DNA of 64,000 nucleotides from IOR16 sp963521065. GTDB lineage: Bacteria > Bacillota > Clostridia > Peptostreptococcales > Anaerovoracaceae. Every line of letters starts with the position of its first letter. Within the stretch, counting starts at the first letter, position 1. The stretch lies in contig CAUQTI010000001.1 of assembly GCA_963521065.1 (NCBI GenBank), positions 186,001 to 250,000 on the forward strand. The letters are read 5' to 3'. A program made the position numbers and the translations under genes. Below the pieces are notes generated by a model. It ran no database searches. It saw only the letters and a list, made by a program, of their open reading frames with translations, and was not told the DNA's origin. Shown in pieces: positions 52,024-59,369 of the stretch.

Positions 52024-52548
52024 TTGAGTCAAAATACAAAAGAATGGATTAAAGATATTGTGGTTGCCGTGGTTATTGGACTGTTGATTATTCAGTTTAT
52101 AAGACCTACGATTGTTAAAGAGCATTCCATGATGCCGACGCTCAACGAAAACGATTATATTTTTATGAGCAAGCAGGCATACACGTTCGGCGAACCGAAA
52201 TACGGTGATATTGTTGTATTCCACAGTGATCTGAAAACGGCAGAGGGAAAAGAAAAGCGACTGATTAAGCGAATTATCGGCTTACCTGGTGATGTAATCA
52301 GTATTGCGGATGGTACTGTTTTTCGAAACGGGCAGCCTCTGGATGAGACTTATACGTTAGAGCAGTATACCTCAACCGTTATGGCAGATGTTACAGTGCC
52401 TGAGGACAGCTTGTTTGTAATGGGAGACAATCGTCAAAACAGCATCGACAGCAGAGATCCGGATGTGGGATTCATTGAAGAAAAACGATTGGTAGGAAAG
52501 GCATTTCTAAGATTATATCCATTTAATAAAATTGGATTTTTAGATTAG
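52024..52548 (+). CDS. lepB: Type I signal peptidase, copy 1 of three
   Basis: A 174-aa membrane protease that removes signal peptides. One N-terminal helix (DIVVAVVIGLLIIQFI) is followed by Ser35 in EHSMMPTL and Lys82 in LIKRIIGLPGD, the catalytic dyad, then MGDNRQNSIDSRD. I chose TTG at 52024 because copy 2 starts at the matching TTG-AG(T/C)-CAA codons, and GAAAGGATG fits it; the ATG 12 bp upstream is too close to that site. The RluA-like gene lies just upstream. Confidence 0.92.
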   Translation: MSQNTKEWIKDIVVAVVIGLLIIQFIRPTIVKEHSMMPTLNENDYIFMSKQAYTFGEPKYGDIVVFHSDLKTAEGKEKRLIKRIIGLPGDVISIADGTVFRNGQPLDETYTLEQYTSTVMADVTVPEDSLFVMGDNRQNSIDSRDPDVGFIEEKRLVGKAFLRLYPFNKIGFLD

Positions 52549-52637
52549 AGAAGCCTGTTTTATCGCTGAAAATACTTAAAATCAGCAATCTTACATAAAA
52601 AATAAGAAGCTGCAAATAAAAACAAGGGGGGGTATTT

Positions 52638-53159
52638 TTGAGCCAAGCTACGAAAGACTGGATAAAAGAGATTGTGCTTGCCATACTGATTGGATTAATC
52701 ATCCTGCAATTTGTCAAGCCGACCATCGTAAGGGGACATTCAATGATGCCGACGCTTGATGAACAGGATTACATTTTTTTAAGCAGGCAGGCGTATACCT
52801 TTGAGGACCCGGAGTATGAAGATATTGTTGTATTTCAGAGCGATTTAAAAACGCCAGACGGCAAAGAGAAACTGCTGATTAAGCGTGTAGTGGGATTGCC
52901 TGGAGATGTAATTCGCATTGACAAAGGTAAGGTGTTCAGAAATGATAAGCCTTTGAGCGAAAGGTACACTTTAGAACAGTACACTTCTACGGTGATGGAA
53001 GACGTTACGGTGCCGGAGGATCGCCTGTTTGTAATGGGAGATAATCGGCAGGGAAGTACAGACAGCCGGGACGCGGAGGTTGGCTGTGTTGAACAGAAAC
53101 GTTTAGTTGGGAAAGCCTTTCTGCGTTTGTACCCATTTCATAAAATTAGTTTTCTTTAA
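52638..53159 (+). CDS. lepB: Type I signal peptidase, copy 2 of three
   Basis: A 173-aa paralogue very close to copy 1 throughout (DWIKEIVLAILIGLIILQFV, Ser35 in GHSMMPTLDE, Lys82 in IKRVVGLPGD, MGDNRQGSTDSRD). The start is TTG, preceded by AAGGGGGG. The close match with copy 1, including the start codon, shows a recent tandem duplication. It probably cleaves the same substrates, perhaps with changed preference. Confidence 0.92.
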   Translation: MSQATKDWIKEIVLAILIGLIILQFVKPTIVRGHSMMPTLDEQDYIFLSRQAYTFEDPEYEDIVVFQSDLKTPDGKEKLLIKRVVGLPGDVIRIDKGKVFRNDKPLSERYTLEQYTSTVMEDVTVPEDRLFVMGDNRQGSTDSRDAEVGCVEQKRLVGKAFLRLYPFHKISFL

Positions 53160-53260
53160 GAAACAAAAAATGTTTTAATAGACAGATTGTAAAAACGTAT
53201 CTAATATATATAATCGTACAGCCTAGTAAAGTTATCGCTGAGAGAAACAGGGGAGAGAGC

Positions 53261-53782
53261 ATGAAGGCAGCAGTTTGGGATTTTGTGAAGACGGTCTTAA
53301 TGGCATTGGTAATTGCGATTCTTATCACAAGCTTCATTAAGCCGACGCTGGTAAAGGGTTATTCGATGTATCCGACAATACAGCCGAACAGCTATATGAT
53401 TGTGAATAAGATTCCTTATATTAAGGGGATGCCTGCACATGGAGATATTATCGTATTTAAAGCACATATCTATATGGAAAATGGCGAAGAAAAAGACTTA
53501 ATTAAAAGAGTAATCGGCATAGCTGGCGATCGTATTTCTGTAAGTGACGGCATCGTCTACAGAAACGGAAAGGCCTTAGAAGAGGACTACATCTATGGTG
53601 GAGTTACTCCCGGAGAAATGGATGAAACAATCGTTGAAAAAAATTGTATCTTCGTGATGGGGGACAATCGGGGAAACAGCCTTGACAGCAGAGATCCGAG
53701 TATAGGGCAGGTAGCGATAAAGGATATTTTGGGGAAAGTGGTTCTGCGGCTTTACCCTTTTGATGAAGTAGGCTTTTTATAG
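53261..53782 (+). CDS. lepB: Type I signal peptidase, copy 3 of three (diverged)
   Basis: A 173-aa signal peptidase with Ser35 in GYSMYPTI, Lys82 in IKRVIGIAGD and MGDNRGNSLDSRDPS. It is less like copies 1 and 2 than they are to each other, with IPYIKGMPAHGDIIVF and a GGVTPGEMDE loop. The start is ATG, with GGGGAGAGAG before it. It is followed 14 bp later by smpB. Multiple signal peptidases suit an organism with heavy export, such as S-layer and spore-coat proteins. Confidence 0.92.
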   Translation: MKAAVWDFVKTVLMALVIAILITSFIKPTLVKGYSMYPTIQPNSYMIVNKIPYIKGMPAHGDIIVFKAHIYMENGEEKDLIKRVIGIAGDRISVSDGIVYRNGKALEEDYIYGGVTPGEMDETIVEKNCIFVMGDNRGNSLDSRDPSIGQVAIKDILGKVVLRLYPFDEVGFL

Positions 53783-53796
53783 AGGAGGTGCGCAGA

Positions 53797-54258
53797 ATGG
53801 GACAGAAGAAGCTGATAGCGAATAATAAAAAAGCACGGCACGATTACTTTATAGATGAAGTGTATGAAGCGGGACTTGTACTGACAGGGACGGAGATAAA
53901 ATCCATCCGACAGGGTAAAGTGAACCTGAAAGAAAGCTATGCTAAAATTGATAATGGGGAAGTTATGATTTATAATATGCACATTAGCCCCTACGAGCAG
54001 GGAAACCGTTATAATACAGACCCTATGAGAGAGCGAAAGCTGCTGTTGCATCGACAGGAAATACGAAAGTTAATCGGGTATACAACACAAAAAGGTTTGA
54101 CTCTCATTCCGTTGAAAGTTTACTTGAATGAAAAAGGATTGGCGAAGATGGAGCTTGCTGTTGCACGAGGAAAGAAGCTGTTTGATAAACGGGACGACAT
54201 CGCGAAAAAAGATGCGGATCGACGCATGGAAAAGCAAATGAAAAAGCATTGGCAGTAG
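53797..54258 (+). CDS. smpB: SmpB, tmRNA-binding protein
   Basis: A 153-aa OB-fold protein that brings tmRNA (ssrA) to stalled ribosomes for trans-translation. NNKKARHDYFIDEVYEAGLVLTGTEIKSIR at the start and the C-terminal GKKLFDKRDDIAKKDADRRME basic tail are standard. I chose the ATG at 53797, preceded by AGAGGAGGTGC; an in-frame GTG 9 bp upstream lies inside that site. The ssrA RNA is 1.5 kb downstream, separated by a purine permease. Confidence 0.96.
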   Translation: MGQKKLIANNKKARHDYFIDEVYEAGLVLTGTEIKSIRQGKVNLKESYAKIDNGEVMIYNMHISPYEQGNRYNTDPMRERKLLLHRQEIRKLIGYTTQKGLTLIPLKVYLNEKGLAKMELAVARGKKLFDKRDDIAKKDADRRMEKQMKKHWQ

Positions 54259-54272
54259 CCAATGCTTTTTTG
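54241..54272. terminator. Terminator overlapping the smpB stop codon
   Basis: AAAAAGCATTGGC (54241-54253) pairs with GCCAATGCTTTTT (54258-54270) across a 4-nt loop, with a T-tail. The stop codon TAG lies in the loop and right arm. Confidence 0.92.
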
Positions 54273-54301
54273 TAATCTTGCGGGTGCAGAACGCAAGTAT
54301 C

Positions 54302-55609
54302 TTAGACAAAGATATATTTGAATAAAAATAGAAGCGCAACTATGACAATCATAATGTTTAAATCTTTCCTCTTTTCGGAGCCTCCTGTTAGCTTTAAGAC
54401 AAAGTAAGAGATTGTGCCAAATCCGATTCCATCTGCAATACTGGAAGAGAAAGGCATCATCGTGATTGTTAGAAATGCCGGAATTCCTTCTGAATAATCT
54501 TCGAAAGGAATCTCTTTTATCGGAACCGCCATAAACAAGCCAACCAAAATAAGAATCGGAGCCGTTGCCGCACTCGGTACAATAAGAATCAGCGGAGAAA
54601 AGAAAAGTGCCAGCAAGAAGCAGGATGCCGTTGTCAATGCAGTCAGGCCTGTTCTGCCTCCGGCAGCCATTCCGGCAGCGGATTCTCCAAAGGTGGTTAC
54701 GGTGCTTGTGCCAAGACAGGCGCCTATCGTAGTACCGACCGCATCACACAGAAGTGCTTGTTTGGCATGTGGGAAATTTCCCTCTTCATCTAAAAGATTT
54801 GCGCGCATTGCAAAAGCAATCAGAGAGCCGGCGGTGTCAAAGATATCGACGAGAAGAAACGTGAAGACAATAAAAAGCATGTCCACAGTCAGGAAATTAG
54901 AAAAATCAAATTGCAAAAATATCGGAGAAAGACTTGGCGGAAGGCTGATTACAGAAGCCGGAAGCTTTGTGACTCCAAGCGGCAAACCAATTAATGTGGT
55001 TGCTACAATTCCAAGGAGCAAAGCAGCGGGAACTTTCCTTACAAGGAAGATTCCTGTCAAGACCAAGCCAATGCAAGACAGAAGTGCGGTTGGATCGGAA
55101 AGATCACCTAAAGTAATTAAATTAGAGGAATCAGCGACAATGATATGCGAGTTTTTTAAGCCGATACAAGCGATAAACAGTCCAATTCCACCGGAAATTG
55201 CCTTCTTAAGTGTTGCCGGCATTTTATTGATAATAGATTCACGTACATCAAAGAAAGATAACGAAATAAAAATAATTCCTTCTAATAAAATAGCAGTTAA
55301 TGCAAATTGCCAACTGTAACCAAGCTGAAGGACAACGTAATAAGTGAAGAAAGCATTCAGGCCCATTCCAGGGGCGAGCGCGATGGGAAGCTTGGCCCAT
55401 ATTCCCATAAAAAAGGTAGCTAAAAGTGCGGAAAGGGCAGTTGCTGTGAAGACAGCACCGTAATTCATACCCGCTTGGCTAAGAATGTTGGGATTCACAA
55501 TCAGAATGTAAGCCATAGCAATAAAGGTGGTGATACCTGCAACTATTTCTGTTTTTATCGTTGTTTTGTGTTTTTCAAGCTGAAAATATTGTTCTAATTT
55601 TTGAATCAT
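54302..55609 (-). CDS. NCS2/AzgA-family purine permease
   Basis: A 435-aa transporter with about 12 membrane segments, of the AzgA/PbuG type for adenine, guanine or hypoxanthine. Typical segments are EIVAGITTFIAMAYILIVNP near residue 21, LAPGMGLNAFFTYYVVL near 77, FLLVDIFDTAGSLIAFA and CLGTSTVTTFGESAAGMAAGGRTGL. I chose the ATG at 55609, with AAGGAG before it. No purine riboswitch is visible upstream, though a 9-bp inverted repeat lies in the leader. The exact purine cannot be told. Confidence 0.9.
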   Translation of the reverse strand: MIQKLEQYFQLEKHKTTIKTEIVAGITTFIAMAYILIVNPNILSQAGMNYGAVFTATALSALLATFFMGIWAKLPIALAPGMGLNAFFTYYVVLQLGYSWQFALTAILLEGIIFISLSFFDVRESIINKMPATLKKAISGGIGLFIACIGLKNSHIIVADSSNLITLGDLSDPTALLSCIGLVLTGIFLVRKVPAALLLGIVATTLIGLPLGVTKLPASVISLPPSLSPIFLQFDFSNFLTVDMLFIVFTFLLVDIFDTAGSLIAFAMRANLLDEEGNFPHAKQALLCDAVGTTIGACLGTSTVTTFGESAAGMAAGGRTGLTALTTASCFLLALFFSPLILIVPSAATAPILILVGLFMAVPIKEIPFEDYSEGIPAFLTITMMPFSSSIADGIGFGTISYFVLKLTGGSEKRKDLNIMIVIVALLFLFKYIFV

Positions 55610-55626
55610 AAAAATCTCCTTACTAA

Positions 55627-55650
55627 TAATAAAACCAAACCGTTTTATTA
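55627..55650 (-). promoter_or_regulatory. Inverted repeat in the purine-permease leader
   Basis: TAATAAAAC (55627-55635) and GTTTTATTA (55642-55650) flank CAAACC. It lies just upstream of the permease ribosome site and could be an operator or a short RNA hairpin. It does not match the purine-riboswitch core. Confidence 0.4.
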
Positions 55651-55743
55651 TAATTTTTTTGGGGTAAAATTGCAATGTAAAAAATATCCATAAAAATTTC
55701 TATATTTAATAAATTTTTAATGATTTAATAGAGCATTATAAGG

Positions 55744-55749
55744 TATAAT
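55744..55749 (+). promoter_or_regulatory. -10 box of the ssrA promoter
   Basis: A perfect TATAAT sits 34 bp before the tmRNA 5' end. A weak -35 (TGATTT at 55721) lies 17 bp upstream. The longer distance to the mature end suggests a short 5' leader removed by RNase P. Confidence 0.5.
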
Positions 55750-55782
55750 GTATATATAAAGTAAAAACTTTATTCATAGTAT

Positions 55783-56152
55783 GGGGGCGTAAAGGTTTCG
55801 ACGGGGGTGTAGAAGCCGGATAAGCGAGCCGTAGTTGCCAAGTCTACGTAAAAAGTGGCACGTTTAAATATAAACGCTAAAAATAATAACAATTACGCTT
55901 TAGCTGCATAAGCAGCTGCCGCTAAGCGGCGCGTCGTCAGCTCCGGTTCACCTGTAGGCCGGATCACTGGCGTCAATTATACAGGAAAACTCTGTGTGAG
56001 CTCCTAGTAGCACGGGGGAACAATAGGATAGCTGAAAGGATAGCCTGCTGATGGGCGATCATTGAGGCGAAACATGAAACCACCAGCTGCGCTCGGAGAA
56101 AGTCCTGTGGAAATGCTTTCGGACGTGAGTTCGACTCTCACCGCCTTCACCA
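55783..56152 (+). ncRNA. ssrA: tmRNA (SsrA), trans-translation RNA
   Basis: The 370-nt RNA starts GGGGGCGTAAAGGTTTCGAC and ends GTTCGACTCTCACCGCCTTC plus ACCA, the tRNA-Ala-like half. The two ends pair as an acceptor stem (GGGGGCG with CGCCTTC, two G-T pairs). The tag frame begins at GCT 55876 and encodes AKNNNNYALAA before the TAA at 55909-55911. The encoded CCA is present. It rescues stalled ribosomes with SmpB. Start and end are set by the acceptor stem. Confidence 0.96.
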
Positions 56153-56236
56153 AATTAAAGTCATGTATGAGGATTTGAACCCATACATGACTTTTTGTTT
56201 TGTCGGTGATAAAATCAGGGAAAATACACTTTATTT
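56151..56236 (+). terminator. ssrA terminator; first copy of a duplicated segment
   Basis: AAAGTCATGTATG (56157-56169) pairs with CATACATGACTTT (56182-56194), followed by TTGTTTTG: a strong terminator for ssrA. The stretch from CAAATTAAAG at 56151 to about 56236 is repeated, with changes, at 56875. Confidence 0.85.
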
Positions 56237-56256
56237 ATATAACAAGAAGGAAGAGT

Positions 56257-56700
56257 ATGAACATAATCAAAGTGAAAGACAGAAATTCAATACTGATAGC
56301 GCAACTTATGGAGGTCTGGAAAGAATCTGTGAAAGAAACACATTTATTTTTATCAGACGCAGAAATAAACAATATACAAAAGTATATTCCACAGGCAGTA
56401 ACGGATATTTCTCATTTAATTATTGCTGAGAATGAGAACGGTGATCCGATTGCATTCATGGGGATAGGTGAACAGAAACTTGAAATGTTATTTATAGCTC
56501 CCAAAGAACGTGGACGTGGCTTGGGGAAAAAATTGGTTGAATACGGTATTAAGGAATACTCCATTAACGAGTTAGGGGTAAATGAGCAAAACCCACAAGC
56601 AAGAGGGTTCTACGAACGCATGGGATTTCAAGTTTACAAAAGAACCGAGACGGATGAACAAGGCAGACCATATCCTATTTTATACATGAGATTATCATAA
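56257..56700 (+). CDS. GNAT-family N-acetyltransferase
   Basis: A 147-aa acetyltransferase. The acetyl-CoA-binding motif is EMLFIAPKERGRGLGKKLVEYGI near residues 84-106, followed by VNEQNPQARGFYERMGFQVYKRTE. The N-terminal part (IAQLMEVWKESVKETHLFLS) resembles small-molecule or amino-acid acetyltransferases of the YjaB/PhnO type. The substrate is unknown. I chose the ATG at 56257, with AGAAGGAAGAG upstream. It lies between the two copies of the duplicated ssrA-terminator segment, which suggests an acquired gene. Confidence 0.85.
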   Translation: MNIIKVKDRNSILIAQLMEVWKESVKETHLFLSDAEINNIQKYIPQAVTDISHLIIAENENGDPIAFMGIGEQKLEMLFIAPKERGRGLGKKLVEYGIKEYSINELGVNEQNPQARGFYERMGFQVYKRTETDEQGRPYPILYMRLS

Positions 56701-57215
56701 ATCATTTTATAAGATTATGGGCACAACGGGAAGCACCATAATATTTTGAATTCTTGATTATATTGTTTGATGAAGTGATAGTTCAAATCCATATCTGAAA
56801 ATAAAAAGAAGACTATGAAATATGCGTTTTTCTTTGTCCACACCGTAGGATGCATCTATTTTGGCCGAATGATACAAATTAAAGTCACGTATGAGGATTT
56901 GAACCCATACATGATTTTTGCTTTATTGGCGCTAAAATTAAAAAATACACATTCCGTAGATACTACGAATAAAAGTATTATTTACTTTTCAGCAATAAAA
57001 ATAACCGAAAGGACCATAGGTATTTTAACCTTTTTTACAAAAATGCAACATGAAATGATTGAAACTAAAGCGGCTTATTAAAACAGTTATTCAGTCTATT
57101 TTGCAGTTTTATTTAAACAAGGCTAGGTCCTATTTAATACTTAGCCATGTCGAATCATTTATATGTATCGCGATTCAGAAAATTTATAAACAAAATCTAG
57201 ATATGTGCCATGTGC
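56701..57215. other. Gene-poor stretch after the acetyltransferase
   Basis: Apart from the repeat copy at 56875 I see no convincing gene. An 88-codon reading frame at 56815-57081 lacks a ribosome site and runs through the duplicated non-coding segment, so it is probably not a gene. Short inverted pieces such as GGCTA/TAGCC near 57122-57148 are present but weak. Base composition is AT-rich, like the flanking accessory DNA. Confidence 0.5.
56875..56950 (+). repeat. Second, diverged copy of the ssrA-terminator segment
   Basis: CAAATTAAAGTCA, then GTATGAGGATTTGAACCCAT, then ACATGA-TTTTTG match 56151-56205 almost base for base. The similarity goes on more loosely to AAAATACAC near 56946 (compare 56221). 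The copy starts exactly at the base matching the end of ssrA. It forms a direct repeat that brackets the acetyltransferase gene. Confidence 0.85.
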
Positions 57216-57293
57216 TTTTATCCTGAAGAAAGGATAAAAAATGTCCGACTGAAATAGACGTAGCGTAAATCTGTTTCGGCCGGATTGTTTTTT
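57216..57293. terminator. Double hairpin, terminator of the collagen-like gene and possibly bidirectional
   Basis: TTTTATCCT (57216-57224) pairs with AGGATAAAA (57231-57239). Next, TCCGACTGAAATAG (57244-57257) pairs with CTGTTTCGGCCGGA (57271-57284), 14 positions with one mismatch and two G-T pairs. T-runs flank the larger stem on both strands. On the minus strand it ends the collagen-like gene. No plus-strand gene leads into it. Confidence 0.75.
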
Positions 57294-57349
57294 ATCGTGA
57301 TTAAAAAGATGATTCACATCCATATTTATGCGAGACATCTAGTTAGAAA

Positions 57350-58291
57350 TTATTGCATTGCACAAAGCCAGGGGGTTCGTAGAAGGCTGACATCACTTGT
57401 ACTGAGCACCGCACCTAAGGTAAAGCCGGAAGATAAATTTTGGATTCTAAAGTTAATGGGAGGTGCATCGCCAACCGTAGGAATTCCAGCGGTTTTTGCC
57501 CCTAACTGGGAAGCATTAACCTGATTCCATACAGCTAAATAGTAAATTTGGCCTGCTTCTATGTTAATTGTAGTAGTAAGAGGCAGCCGAAATAAGCCGC
57601 CTGTAATAGACGTTACAATATTTGTTATGCCTATCACTGCAGCTGTAGTGTTCGTTAAATTTTCCAAGACTGCCATCTGAAACTGTCCCGTTCCAGCTCC
57701 TACCTGTATTACATATGCAGAAATATGATGAATATCCAGAATATCTAAGTCTCCGCCGAAGGCAATTGCCTCCATCGCTTGGTTGTTGCCGCTGCCCTCA
57801 TTCGGTGTGACAACAGTGTCAACGTTCCCTAGACTAACGGTCATAACATTCATTTCCATATTTGAAGGCCCGGTAGGACCGGTATTGCCTTGAGGACCGG
57901 TAGGGCCTGTGTTGCCTAGTAAACCCTGTGGACCGGTAGGGCCTGTGTTGCCTAGTAAACCCTGTGGACCGGTAGGACCGATGTCCCCTTGTAGACCTTG
58001 CGAGCCAGTGGGACCAGTGTTACCTAGCAAGCCTTGTGGACCGGTAGAGCCTGTGTTGCCTAGCAAACCCTGTGGACCGGTAGGGCCTGTGTCACCTAGT
58101 AAACCTTGTGGACCGGCAGGGCCAGTGTTACCTAACAAGCCTTGTGGACCGGTAGGGCCTGTGTCACCTTGCAGACCTTGCGGACCGGTAGGGCCTGTTT
58201 GACAACAATAATAGCCCTCATTACAACAACATTGTCCCTGGCAAGCATTGCAGAAATTACAACGGTATTGAGCGAAATATTGATTTAACAT
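57350..58291 (-). CDS. Collagen-like repeat protein, probable exosporium or surface filament protein
   Basis: A 313-aa protein in three parts. The Cys-rich N-terminus (about residues 1-31) contains CNFCNACQGQCCCNEGYYCC. Residues 32-141 are Gly-X-Y repeats, mostly GPTGPQGLLGNT. The C-terminal 170 residues form a globular, beta-rich domain (AIAFGGDLDILDIHHISAYV, then AGQIYYLAVWNQVNASQLG). This is the layout of BclA/exosporium filament proteins. The organism has spoIIID, so a spore-surface role is likely. No signal peptide is seen, consistent with assembly from the mother cell. TATGGAGAAATC precedes the ATG. Confidence 0.85.
   Translation of the reverse strand: MLNQYFAQYRCNFCNACQGQCCCNEGYYCCQTGPTGPQGLQGDTGPTGPQGLLGNTGPAGPQGLLGDTGPTGPQGLLGNTGSTGPQGLLGNTGPTGSQGLQGDIGPTGPQGLLGNTGPTGPQGLLGNTGPTGPQGNTGPTGPSNMEMNVMTVSLGNVDTVVTPNEGSGNNQAMEAIAFGGDLDILDIHHISAYVIQVGAGTGQFQMAVLENLTNTTAAVIGITNIVTSITGGLFRLPLTTTINIEAGQIYYLAVWNQVNASQLGAKTAGIPTVGDAPPINFRIQNLSSGFTLGAVLSTSDVSLLRTPWLCAMQ
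57867..58202 (-). repeat. Collagen-like coding repeat, 36-bp units
   Basis: About eight 12-residue units (GPTGPQGLLGNT and variants with LQGDT, PAG or STG) run in tandem, followed by shorter GPTGPQGNT and GPTGPSN pieces. The unit is 36 bp at the DNA level. Such tracts expand and contract, so the copy number may differ between strains. Confidence 0.9.
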
Positions 58292-58580
58292 AATGATTTC
58301 TCCATAGGATGTAATTCATTAGAATATGAACATTTTATGCTACGTGTTACAATATATGTTATGGGTTGGATTGGGTTATTATTCTAGTGCTATGGGGCAT
58401 AATTATGTGTCAAAAATTTGTTGATATGCTAATCGTGATAAATATTAAAATTTTGTATAACATATTTTTAAAGTGTATTAATGGCAGGTGAAGTTTTTTG
58501 ATTCTTAAAATTACTAATTGCAGTATAAAAATAAGGAGAGTATAATGACATTGTTCTAAACAATTTATTTGAAATCCTTT
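58292..58580. other. Intergenic gap between the collagen-like gene and tRNA-Ala
   Basis: A 289-bp AT-rich stretch. It should hold the promoter of the minus-strand collagen-like gene and the plus-strand tRNA promoter, but neither shows a clear consensus to me. No open reading frame is supported. Confidence 0.4.
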
Positions 58581-58656
58581 GGGGAATTAGCTCAGCTGGG
58601 AGAGCGCATGGTTCGCAATCATGAGGTCAGGGGTTCGATCCCCCTATTCTCCACCA
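58581..58656 (+). tRNA. tRNA-Ala, anticodon CGC
   Basis: A 76-nt cloverleaf with encoded CCA. The acceptor GGGGAAT pairs with ATTCTCC, including the G3-U70 pair that identifies alanine tRNAs. The D arm is GCTC-AGCTGGGA-GAGC, the anticodon stem CATGG/TCATG with loop TTCGCAA (anticodon CGC), and the T arm AGGGG-TTCGATC-CCCCT. It reads GCG alanine codons. It stands alone, which is unusual for a common tRNA family, and mobile-element debris lies just downstream. Confidence 0.93.
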
Positions 58657-58658
58657 AT

Positions 58659-58705
58659 AAAAAAAGTGCCTTCGAGCGTAAATTTGCTTTGAAGGCACTT
58701 TTTTA
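58659..58705. terminator. Terminator after tRNA-Ala
   Basis: AAAAAAAGTGCCTTC (58659-58673) pairs with GAAGGCACTTTTTT (58691-58704), followed by ATT. It is a strong stem for ending the tRNA transcript. Confidence 0.88.
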
Positions 58706-58868
58706 TTGTAGCTTTAGTAGAGGTTCCGACTGACGATAGGAAGAAGGAACAAATAAGCACCAGCTATATTGAAGTTGAAAAGATTTAGCTTCAAGTAGAA
58801 AAGGAAAAACTCCAATATTACGACGATGATGGTTTGTCGACCGCACCAAAACAAAGGAGGTATCCAAT

Positions 58869-58994
58869 ATGGGTAAAGAAAGCTTAACACATAGTGCTTG
58901 GAGCTGCAAATATCATATAGTATTTTCATCCAAATATTGGATTTCCAACAGTTTTTCAGGCAACTTTTTTCAGGGTATTTATTCGATACTTTAA
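58869..58994 (+). pseudogene. tnpA: IS200/IS605-type transposase remnant (N-terminus only)
   Basis: The 41-aa frame starts MGKESLTHSAWSCKYHIVFSSKY. The SLTHSAWSCKYHIVF stretch matches the conserved start of IS200/IS605 TnpA (Y1) transposases, normally about 130-150 aa. After about residue 23 the similarity stops and a stop codon follows, so the catalytic HUH and Tyr residues are missing. AAAGGAGG lies upstream at a proper distance. It is a truncated remnant, about 210 bp downstream of the tRNA gene. Confidence 0.75.
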
Positions 58995-59061
58995 ACTCTA
59001 CGGAGCGTTTATTGATAAAACAAGAAGTAATCGGTATACTTTATCAAGTGAGGGGTATCTT

Positions 59062-59268
59062 ATGAAGAACGAAAAAATTGGTAAGCTTATAAAAGTTTTA
59101 AGAATAGAGCATAAACTTACGCAAAAACAGCTTGCGAATAAGTTGGAAATTAGCGATAAGGCGGTTTCTAAATGGGAGCGCGGGATTGGTACGCCAGAAC
59201 TTTCTTTGATTAGTGATTTATCTAACCTACTCGAAGTAAATATTGCGAATTTGCTGTCCGCGATGTAG
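59062..59268 (+). CDS. Short XRE/Cro-type helix-turn-helix regulator
   Basis: A 68-aa protein that is almost only an HTH_3 domain: IGKLIKVLRIEHKLTQKQLANKLEISDKAVSKWERGIGTPELSLISDLSNLLEVNIANLL. Many relatives have a C-terminal extension, which is absent here. GTGAGGGG precedes the ATG. It lies 100 bp before the flavodoxin-like gene and might regulate it. The short length leaves open that it is a truncated copy. Confidence 0.8.
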   Translation: MKNEKIGKLIKVLRIEHKLTQKQLANKLEISDKAVSKWERGIGTPELSLISDLSNLLEVNIANLLSAM

Positions 59269-59369
59269 CTTATAATGATTCTGTAAGAGGAAATATGAAA
59301 AATTCAAAATATTACATTTTAGAACATGGTCTGCTTTATCAATTATTGTAAAAAGGAGAACAATATTTA

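Noticed and set aside
55610..55742. Purine riboswitch for the NCS2 permease
   Set aside because: No conserved loop-loop or three-way junction sequence; only a simple 9-bp inverted repeat is visible.
56163..56429. 88-codon reading frame across the start of the acetyltransferase gene
   Set aside because: It begins inside the ssrA terminator and overlaps a better-supported gene in another frame.
56815..57081. 88-codon reading frame after the acetyltransferase
   Set aside because: No ribosome site, unusual composition, and it runs through the duplicated non-coding terminator segment.
57909..58202. Pro/Cys-rich plus-strand frame opposite the collagen repeat
   Set aside because: It is the mirror of the Gly-Pro repeat on the other strand and has no ribosome site.
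57867..58202. CRISPR array
   Set aside because: The 36-bp periodicity comes from in-frame Gly-X-Y codons with no unique spacers, and no cas genes are nearby.
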